Below, piece after piece: positions 5,954 through 11,242 of a stretch of DNA of 11,242 bases. Where the stretch lies: the NCBI GenBank assembly GCA_030428745.1, contig JAUIEG010000041.1:1-11242 (forward strand), written 5' to 3'. Position numbers and translations under genes: made by a program. The stretch comes from Alphaproteobacteria bacterium (GTDB lineage Bacteria > Pseudomonadota > Alphaproteobacteria > Caulobacterales > Parvularculaceae). Position 1 is the stretch's first letter. Every line of letters begins with the position of its first letter. Below the pieces are notes generated by a model. The model had not been told where the DNA came from and did not search any database. It was given only the letters and a program-made list of their open reading frames with translations.

Positions 5954-7588
5954 TCAGGCGCTTGGGAGTTTGTAGTCCTTGTATGTTTCGCGAATGGCGG
6001 TCTTTTTTATTTTTCCAGTCGCCGTCAAAGGCAACTCGTCGACAAAGACGATATCGTCTGGCAGCTGCCATTTGGCGAATTGTTTAGCGAGATAGCCAAG
6101 CAACTCATCCTTGCTGATAGTCGTGCCCTGTGCGGCGACTGCGAGCATCAAAGGACGTTCTTCCCATTTCGGATGGTAGACGCCGATCACGGCGGCCTGT
6201 GTGATGTAAGGGTGACCAGATGCTGCGTTTTCAAGCTCGATGGAGCTAATCCATTCGCCGCCGGATTTGATCACGTCTTTTGTACGATCGGTGATCTTCA
6301 TGTAGCCATATTGGTCCCATGTGGCGACGTCGCCTGTCGGGAACCATCCGTCATCGTCCAAGGGGATTTCATCTTCTCGCTTGAAATAGCACTTGGCCGC
6401 GAAGGGGCTTTTCACCCAGAGATCGCCGGAAGTTTCACCGTCGCGCGGAGCAAGACTTCCGTCCTTGTCGACGATCTTTATTTCAATGCCATATTGAACG
6501 CGGCCCTGCTTGGACAATTGTTCGCGCTGTACCTTCGGAGAAAGGTTGGCGACTTCAGGCGTTAATGAAGACACCGTGCCCATAGGGCTTGTTTCAGTCA
6601 TGCCCCAGATCTGCAAAACGCGAACATCATATTTGTCACGGAACGTGTCGATCATTGATTGCGGCACGGCTGAACCGCCAATGGTTGTCCGTTTCATACT
6701 GTCGATGCGCAGGCCGCGGCTTTCAAGATGATCGAGCACCATGGTCCAGACGGTTGGCACCGCACAGGCGAAGGTGGCGCTCTCTTCATTGATAAGGTCG
6801 ATAATGCTTTCCGGGTCCATTTTCGGTCCGGGCAGCACCAGCTTTGCGCCCGTCATCGGCGCGATATAGGGCATAGCCCAGGCGTTAGCGTGATACATAG
6901 GCGCGATGGGAAGGATTGCGTCTTCTGCCCCAAGATCGAGAGCGCCGCGTTGAGCGGCGGCGAGTGCATGAATAACAGTTGACCGATGAGAGTAAAGAAC
7001 GCCTTTGGGATCACCGGTTGTGCCTGAAGTATAGCAGAGCGAAGATGCTGCGTGCTCATCGAAATCGGGCCAGTCGATATGATCCGGCGCATCCGCGATA
7101 AAGTCTTCATAGCTTATAGCGCCGCGCAAGGTTGTCCGAGGCATGTGCGCCCGGTCAGTGAGCACAACATAACGTTCGATAAAAGGAAACTCACCGCCCA
7201 AGCGCTCTGCGAGTTCGACGAAAGACAGATCGACGAACATCATGCGGTCTGCCGCATGGTTGACGATGTATTTTATCTGTTCATCGAAAAGCCGTGGGTT
7301 GATGGTGTGAAGGACGGCGCCAATGCCGGATACACCGTAAAAAAGTTCAAAATGACGATGAGTGTTCCAGGCGAGGGTGGCGATACGGTCGCCGGGCTTT
7401 ACGCCTTCGCTGAGGAGCGCGTTTGCAGACTTTGCCGCGCGCTTATAGGCGTCCCGATAAGCATAGCGATGGATCGGCCCTTCGACAGTCCGGGTGACGA
7501 TCTCGCGTCCTCCATGATAGGTCGCCGCATAACGCAGCAGCGATGAAATCATTAAAGGCGCGTCCTGCATCAAGCCGGTAAGTGACAT
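5954..7588 (-). CDS. AlkK-like medium/long-chain acyl-CoA synthetase
   Basis: The 544-residue ANL-superfamily adenylate-forming ligase activates a carboxylic acid with ATP and CoA, via acyl-AMP. Seen in the sequence: the phosphate-binding loop YTSGTTGDPKG (186-196), the adenine-binding motif WGMTETSP (328-335), Asp420 in GWFPTGD, Arg435 in TDRTKD followed by the hinge and KSGGEWIS, and the catalytic C-terminal Lys526 (TATGKIKK). From memory, the N-terminal third (AWNTHRHFELFYGVSG, HTINPRLF) and the P-loop region closely resemble AlkK of Pseudomonas alkane degradation and related FadD-type enzymes. That points to a fatty-acid-like or alkyl side-chain acid. The start lies only 5 bases after the stop of the upstream SDR, and the ribosome site is weak, so translation is probably coupled. 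There is no export signal. The exact acid, for example a plain fatty acid or a steroid or terpenoid side chain, is unknown. Confidence 0.93.
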   Translation of the reverse strand: MSLTGLMQDAPLMISSLLRYAATYHGGREIVTRTVEGPIHRYAYRDAYKRAAKSANALLSEGVKPGDRIATLAWNTHRHFELFYGVSGIGAVLHTINPRLFDEQIKYIVNHAADRMMFVDLSFVELAERLGGEFPFIERYVVLTDRAHMPRTTLRGAISYEDFIADAPDHIDWPDFDEHAASSLCYTSGTTGDPKGVLYSHRSTVIHALAAAQRGALDLGAEDAILPIAPMYHANAWAMPYIAPMTGAKLVLPGPKMDPESIIDLINEESATFACAVPTVWTMVLDHLESRGLRIDSMKRTTIGGSAVPQSMIDTFRDKYDVRVLQIWGMTETSPMGTVSSLTPEVANLSPKVQREQLSKQGRVQYGIEIKIVDKDGSLAPRDGETSGDLWVKSPFAAKCYFKREDEIPLDDDGWFPTGDVATWDQYGYMKITDRTKDVIKSGGEWISSIELENAASGHPYITQAAVIGVYHPKWEERPLMLAVAAQGTTISKDELLGYLAKQFAKWQLPDDIVFVDELPLTATGKIKKTAIRETYKDYKLPSA

Positions 7589-7593
7589 AAGCT

Positions 7594-8370
7594 TTATCCG
7601 TTGTGCCGGCTGGGGAGGCCTGCAAGCTGCCCGCCGTCGACCAGAAGCGGTGAGCCGGTGATCATCGAAGACTCTTCAGAAGCAAGAAACAGAATCGCCT
7701 GCGCAATGTCGATAGGCTTGGCGACCCGACCAAGCGGCACAAGCGACGCCATGCCATCTAACATTGCTTGACGTGATGGAAACCGTTCAGCAACATCGTC
7801 CAGCATTTCCGAGTCCACATAAGTCGGATGAATGCTGTTACATCTGATGCCGTATTTAGCGGTGGCGAGCGCCACTGATTTTGTCAGCATGGTGACGCCG
7901 CCTTTTGTTGCGCTGTATCCGGCAATATCTTCACCGCCAACAAGACCGGCGACGGATGAGACGTTGACAATGGAGCCCTTGGCTCCGGATTTGCGCATCG
8001 CTGTGACGCAATGCTTGCAGCCGAAAAATACGCCATTGAGATTGACACCGACCATGGCGTTCCAGTCTTCCGCTGTCAGGCTTTCAAAATCGCCCGCGCG
8101 TCCGATACCTGCGCAATTAACGAGAATGTCGAGCTTTCCATATTCTTCGAGACAGTGGTCAGCGAGTTCGCGCCATTGTTCCTCCCGGGAAACGTCGAGA
8201 AGGCGGGCTTCACCGCCGCATTCTTCGGCAAAGGCGAGCGCCTTTTCAAACTGGACGTCCGCCACGATGACCTTGGCGCCTTCCTCGGCAAAAAGCCTGC
8301 AAGTCGCCTTTCCAACACCGGAAGCGCCGCCTGTCACAATGGCTGTTTTGTCCGCAAGCCGGCCTGTCAT
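7594..8370 (-). CDS. Short-chain dehydrogenase/reductase (SDR), second copy
   Basis: This is a classical SDR of 258 residues from the ATG at 8370, which has GGGAG 5 bases upstream. The frame continues to 8517, but the extra residues lack SDR character. Motifs: TGGASGVG (13-20), Asp38 after strand 2 (NAD preference), NCAG (85-88, in place of the usual NNAG), and the catalytic set Asn110, Ser139, Tyr152 and Lys156. HPTYVDSEM (181-189) and VDGG lie toward the end. It is similar in layout to the SDR on the opposite strand at 3624-4421 and may act on a different hydroxyl or keto group of the same substrate. It is followed after 5 bases by the acyl-CoA synthetase gene. By family, the product is an alcohol/hydroxysteroid-type dehydrogenase; the specific substrate is not visible. 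Confidence 0.92.
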   Translation of the reverse strand: MTGRLADKTAIVTGGASGVGKATCRLFAEEGAKVIVADVQFEKALAFAEECGGEARLLDVSREEQWRELADHCLEEYGKLDILVNCAGIGRAGDFESLTAEDWNAMVGVNLNGVFFGCKHCVTAMRKSGAKGSIVNVSSVAGLVGGEDIAGYSATKGGVTMLTKSVALATAKYGIRCNSIHPTYVDSEMLDDVAERFPSRQAMLDGMASLVPLGRVAKPIDIAQAILFLASEESSMITGSPLLVDGGQLAGLPSRHNG

Positions 8371-8520
8371 TTTCTCTCCCTTTGGCCCGATCATCGAAAC
8401 GTTTTTCTGAAAGGGAAACGCAGTCTGGAATTTTTCGCTCACTCTAGAAGTTTCATCGCCTTTGAGGCCATAGCGAAAATCACCTAGAAAAAAGTAGTGC
8501 GTATGATGGCGAAACAAGCC

Positions 8521-8532
8521 TTCCGGTCGGAA
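8521..8532. repeat. Short inverted repeat TTCCG-GT-CGGAA
   Basis: This is a perfect 5-bp inverted repeat with a 2-base centre. It lies in the 222-base gap (8371-8592) between the alpha/beta hydrolase and the second SDR. The gap is long for an otherwise tight gene set and could hold an internal promoter and operator, but I find no clear -35/-10 pair there. Confidence 0.25.
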
Positions 8533-8592
8533 TGCAGAACGTTGTCCGGGGTTGAGGCAAACTCACAAGCGCGCAATTACTCGCCATTCCCG

Positions 8593-9405
8593 CTATCCTG
8601 TTTGCCTTTGGATGAAATCTAGGACACGCCAGTTGAAATGATCGGCCTCCTCCCAGAAAGGGCAATGCCGACTGTTCTCAAAAATGATAAGTTCCGATCC
8701 TGCAATTCGGCTCTGCATATGCTCCACGCCAATACGGGCAATGCTCGAAGCGCCGGCGATCAGCAATGTCGGCGATTCGATTGTCGGCAAAACATGCAGC
8801 CAGCTTCCCAGGCTCAAATCTTTAAATAAACTCGCCGCGAAACCAACATTAGGCCTCTTTGCATCTTTAACGAACTGTTCGAGCGCACTTGGTGTGAGCG
8901 GGAGTTCAAACATGGTTGGCACGAATGCTTCGATAACGGCGTCACGGTCGGTTCTAATGGCGGCAACCTGCGATTCGACCTTTTGAACGGTTAAATCGGA
9001 CAATCCGCCGAACCAACCGTCACCGTTCAACAGTTTTGGCGGCTGCTCCACTAATGTAACGGTCGAAAATGAAGAAGCGCCGAGGCGGTCATGAAGCGCC
9101 AGCAACACGCTAGCGCCCATTGACCAGCCGATTGCATGAAAGCGATCAACGTTCAAATGACGCATCAGTTCGACGACGTCTGCCGCTAGTCGATCTATGC
9201 TTGCGTCATTATCGTCGGTTGTCGCTGACATTCCGTGACCGCGCAGATCAATCGCAATAACATTGAAGTTTTTTGACAAAGGTATGAGTTGGCGCCGCCA
9301 ATAAAGCGTCGACATCGACCAGCCGTGCAGGAGAACAATCGTTTCACCGCTGCCGCGACGGAGATAATTGATTTTCGCTCCGTCAGACGTCACAAAAGGG
9401 ACCAA
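8593..9405 (-). CDS. Alpha/beta-hydrolase-fold enzyme
   Basis: This is a protein of about 270 residues of the alpha/beta-hydrolase 1 type (esterase, lactonase, C-C hydrolase or perhydrolase-like). Numbered from the upstream TTG at 9411: the oxyanion loop LHGWSMS (28-34), DLRGHGMS (55-62), nucleophile Ser97 in GWSMG, and His249 in NSRHCPF. The usual Asp after strand 7 is absent (LLIAGASS, 217-223). Glu122 (TLVEQP) lies 25 residues after the nucleophile, where haloalkane dehalogenases of the LinB type carry their acid, and could replace it. No ATG start is available. TTG at 9411 has GGGAG only 1 base away, whereas TTG at 9405 has it at 7 bases, so I prefer 9405 (2 residues shorter). There is no signal peptide. 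The 64-base gap to the upstream bicupin gene suggests co-transcription. The substrate is unknown. Confidence 0.85.
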   Translation of the reverse strand: MVPFVTSDGAKINYLRRGSGETIVLLHGWSMSTLYWRRQLIPLSKNFNVIAIDLRGHGMSATTDDNDASIDRLAADVVELMRHLNVDRFHAIGWSMGASVLLALHDRLGASSFSTVTLVEQPPKLLNGDGWFGGLSDLTVQKVESQVAAIRTDRDAVIEAFVPTMFELPLTPSALEQFVKDAKRPNVGFAASLFKDLSLGSWLHVLPTIESPTLLIAGASSIARIGVEHMQSRIAGSELIIFENSRHCPFWEEADHFNWRVLDFIQRQTG

Positions 9406-9475
9406 CTTCAATCTCCCGTCAACTGGTTCCTATACGCACCAAACGTGTTGAATATCCGCAGATCGCGGTTAACCT

Positions 9476-10291
9476 TTAGCCGTACAGTGGAGCGGTTCTT
9501 CCGTCCTCGTCCCAATATGCGGAGCCGTCCGCCCAGACGATGGCACAGCAACCATATTCCGTTTTCATGGATTCAATTCGGCCAGGCTCGATTATGGCGA
9601 GAGACCCAGCGCTGATGCTTGCGCCATTAATCTCTACGCTGCCGCCCTTAACGAACAGCTCATATGGGCTGTCGATAACGTGCGCCGGCGCGCTGGCGTT
9701 TGGCAACATTCTCAGTTGAAGGAGGCGCAAATCATGCCGGGTCCCAAAGTAGTCATATATAAGCTGGCTTGAAGCGTGCTCGAAGCCCGCCGAGGTTTGC
9801 GGTAGCCCGTCAACCACGATGTTGATGTCAGGCTCAGCTAAAGCAGGCAACGCAAGCTCGGCGCTTGCACGCGCGCCAGCGTGAAGCCGGTGAACGCCCG
9901 CGCCAGGCTCCGGATAGATTACCGGCCCCTCAAGGCGACTGACAAGGACAGTCCTGGCGTATGAAATGGCGTCGTGCGTCGCGCCGGCAAGATTGATGCC
10001 CATTTCGCCGCGCGATACGGCGCCTTGATAATCGCTTAGTCCACCTTCAAGAAAGTAGCTTGTCGCCACATCAAGATGCTGATGAGTCCGGCTGCGAACG
10101 AATGGGTCGAAAGCCACTGCGCCGAAGAACTGACCTTTATCGTCATCCAGCCGGATAATTTTTTGATATAGCCCTTCGGCGCCGGCGGAGGTCCACGGAA
10201 TCGCAGCTAGATCGAATACGTGCATTTCGGCGCGAGGAATGGGTGATGAGGCGAGGCGCATCAGGACACTTTCGTAATCGGCGTAAAACAT
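9476..10291 (-). CDS. Bicupin protein of ChrR-cupin type
   Basis: The 271-residue protein appears to hold two cupin barrels. The first (about 25-128) resembles the ChrR-like cupin: IPWTS, then a strand pair leading to FDPFVRSRTHQH with His70 and His72, YFLEGGLSDYQG, and a likely third ligand at His106. The second (about 185-262) reads APAHVIDSPYELFVKGG and ends in WADG. It has His204 and Glu211 but no obvious further histidine, so it may be structural or metal-free. ChrR-type cupins occur as zinc-binding sensor or anti-sigma parts and in cupin dioxygenases (dihydroxyacetophenone dioxygenase type). No zinc-binding anti-sigma N-terminal domain is present here, so a catalytic or binding role is more likely. 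ATG at 10291 lacks a ribosome site. ATG at 10261, overlapping the stop of a 33-codon frame, is a fair alternative start. The function is not assigned. Confidence 0.7.
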   Translation of the reverse strand: MFYADYESVLMRLASSPIPRAEMHVFDLAAIPWTSAGAEGLYQKIIRLDDDKGQFFGAVAFDPFVRSRTHQHLDVATSYFLEGGLSDYQGAVSRGEMGINLAGATHDAISYARTVLVSRLEGPVIYPEPGAGVHRLHAGARASAELALPALAEPDINIVVDGLPQTSAGFEHASSQLIYDYFGTRHDLRLLQLRMLPNASAPAHVIDSPYELFVKGGSVEINGASISAGSLAIIEPGRIESMKTEYGCCAIVWADGSAYWDEDGRTAPLYG

Positions 10292-10362
10292 GCACGCAAC
10301 AACGCAAACCCAACACTTAAGGAGTCGTTAGTTGCAACAGCGGCTTTCTCTTGAGTGATCAT
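10261..10362 (-). CDS. Possible 33-residue leader or displaced N-terminus of the bicupin gene
   Basis: A short frame starts at ATG 10362 (MITQEKAAVATNDSL...) and ends with a TGA that overlaps an in-frame ATG of the bicupin gene as TGATG. Such overlaps often couple translation. A weak promoter-like pair lies upstream on the minus strand: TTGCAC at 10404-10409 and TATAGA at 10379-10384, with 19-base spacing. Alternatively, a one-base shift would fuse this peptide to the bicupin protein, making it a frameshifted N-terminus. No family is recognised, and it may not be translated. Confidence 0.25.
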   Translation of the reverse strand: MITQEKAAVATNDSLSVGFALLRACFTPITKVS

Positions 10363-10418
10363 TGATTGTTTTCTATTTTCTATACGGATTATTTTGTGGG
10401 ACGGTGCAAGCGGTGACC

Positions 10419-10433
10419 CGGGCGTAAAGCCCG
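10419..10433. repeat. Small hairpin CGGGC-GTAAA-GCCCG downstream of the AOC-like gene
   Basis: A perfect 5-bp stem with a 5-base loop lies about 27 bases past the stop of the AOC-like gene in its direction of transcription. No U-run follows on the minus strand, so it would be at best a weak or factor-assisted terminator or an RNA-stabilising hairpin. Confidence 0.3.
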
Positions 10434-10459
10434 CCAAAACAACTGCGCAAAGGCGGACT

Positions 10460-11104
10460 TCATCGCGACGGTTCAAGTCTAACGCGAATCTCGATCGTAG
10501 CATCGAGCAGGCCCGTCGTTGTAAATCGCCGCATCGTTATGATTTCTTCGAAAACACCGGTCGCACCTTCAAACTCACCCGTTCCGCCGATGATTTTTCC
10601 AAAACCGCCCGGTGCGGGGCCGACATTGGTAGCTTTGGTGTCGTTGCCTGTCCAATCGGCGTCGCTACCGAGGATATCGGAAAAGATTTCGATGTGCTCA
10701 GGAAGAACCTGCTCTTTCTCATGGAGAAATAAGGATCCACGTCCAAAGACATTGATCGTCCAGTATGTGTCCCAAATTCCGCCGGAAGCCGGTCCGCCAC
10801 TGGCCGAAAAATCCTCGAGTTCGCTCGCAACGCCGATCACGGCGCCAGCCTGATCTCGCACTTGCGAAATAAGGGCGAGTCCCGGTCCATTCACTTGGGT
10901 GATACCTTCCGGCGTGGCCCGGATCGCGACTTTTCCTTCATGCGAAACGGCGAGAACGTCTTTAGCCGTGTCGAGATAAAACGACTGGGTTTCGCCCGTA
11001 TCGGAAGCCGGTTGCGCAGCCGCCCCCATGGCGAAAAGGCCGAACGCCGTAAAGACGAGCGCGGTAAGGAGGACTGAGGCGCGGGCGATGGTTCGTTCAT
11101 ACAT
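10460..11104 (-). CDS. Secreted allene-oxide-cyclase/dirigent-like barrel protein
   Basis: The 214-residue protein has a clear signal peptide: Arg near the start, a hydrophobic core VLLTALVFTAFGLFAMGAAA at about 11-30, and a cleavage site near AAA|Q. The mature part looks like a single eight-strand AOC/dirigent barrel. It contains GIWDTYWTINVFGRGSLF (109-126) and the hallmark IGGTGEFEGATGVFEE (172-187), followed by a last strand ATIEIRVRL. Plant allene oxide cyclases act in jasmonate synthesis, and dirigent proteins steer radical coupling. Bacterial relatives are mostly uncharacterised, so the family is recognised but not the function. The site of action should be periplasmic or extracellular. 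AGGAG lies 12 bases before the ATG, which is far but is the only site. A promoter candidate lies 55-82 bases upstream. It may form its own unit or head the minus-strand set. Confidence 0.75.
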   Translation of the reverse strand: MYERTIARASVLLTALVFTAFGLFAMGAAAQPASDTGETQSFYLDTAKDVLAVSHEGKVAIRATPEGITQVNGPGLALISQVRDQAGAVIGVASELEDFSASGGPASGGIWDTYWTINVFGRGSLFLHEKEQVLPEHIEIFSDILGSDADWTGNDTKATNVGPAPGGFGKIIGGTGEFEGATGVFEEIITMRRFTTTGLLDATIEIRVRLEPSR

Positions 11105-11158
11105 CCTGCAGAACTTCTCCTAGCTTTTACGGTTCATGTCATCAGACGAAGAAAATTG

Positions 11159-11186
11159 AGCATAGTGAATGGCGGAAACCACTCAA
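11159..11186 (-). promoter_or_regulatory. Candidate sigma-70-type promoter for the AOC-like gene
   Basis: On the minus strand TTGAGT (11186-11181) is followed after 16 bases by TATGCT (11164-11159). Each matches 4 of 6 consensus bases with good spacing. Transcription from here would give a leader of about 45-50 bases before the ATG at 11104. No other gene is visible from 11105 to the window end. Confidence 0.35.
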
Positions 11187-11242
11187 AGCGCAGTTCTACT
11201 CTCGATTCCTGCGCGTTTTAGGTAAAATCCGTCATTTAGCGG

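Noticed and set aside
5891..6565. 224-codon open frame on the plus strand
   Set aside because: It is antisense to the acyl-CoA synthetase and esterase genes, whose motifs are complete; its product shows no domain signature.
7052..7546. 164-codon open frame on the plus strand
   Set aside because: It lies entirely opposite the N-terminal part of the acyl-CoA synthetase and has no recognisable features.
9456..9468. CCGC/GCGG stem between the bicupin and alpha/beta hydrolase genes
   Set aside because: The stem is only 4 bp with no U-run, too weak to call a terminator or attenuator.
10419..10433. Hairpin considered as a rho-independent terminator for the AOC-like gene
   Set aside because: The stem is only 5 bp and no U-run follows in the direction of transcription; it is kept only as a repeat.

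Overview
This window looks like chromosomal DNA from a Gram-negative, probably alphaproteobacterial, organism. The evidence is a TonB-dependent outer-membrane receptor of the type expanded in sphingomonads and related marine Alphaproteobacteria, a GST C-terminal fragment of proteobacterial type, and moderate GC content. The assignment is by family resemblance only; no database search was possible. There are no rRNA, tRNA, CRISPR or recognisable transposase genes.

Layout. (1) 1-251 (+) is the 3' end of a glutathione S-transferase gene. It overlaps tail-to-tail by 4 bases with 248-460 (-), which encodes only the C-terminal half of a MarR-type repressor and looks like a remnant. (2) 461-1240 is about 780 bases of AT-rich DNA without a convincing gene. 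It holds several short repeats and palindromes and must contain the receptor promoter. (3) 1241-4982 (+) is a compact three-gene set: TonB-dependent receptor, short-chain dehydrogenase/reductase (SDR) and VOC/glyoxalase-fold protein. (4) 4987-11104 (-) converges on it. In transcription order it holds a secreted allene-oxide-cyclase-like barrel protein, a bicupin protein of ChrR type, an alpha/beta hydrolase, a second SDR, an AlkK-like acyl-CoA synthetase and an HSL-family esterase. The two convergent sets are separated by only 4 bases.

How the genes may work together (inference). The combination of outer-membrane uptake, ester hydrolysis, alcohol or ketone oxidoreduction, CoA activation of a carboxylate and a VOC enzyme is typical of clusters that break down hydrophobic compounds such as steroids, terpenoids, fatty-acid derivatives or alicyclics. 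The substrate cannot be read from the sequence. The exported AOC-barrel protein and the bicupin protein are the least familiar parts. A barrel related to plant allene oxide cyclase and dirigent proteins, next to acyl-CoA-forming and ester-cleaving genes, makes an oxygenated fatty acid (oxylipin-like) or a phenolic/terpenoid substrate worth testing, but nothing here proves it. I do not see a clear-cut new defence or mobile system.
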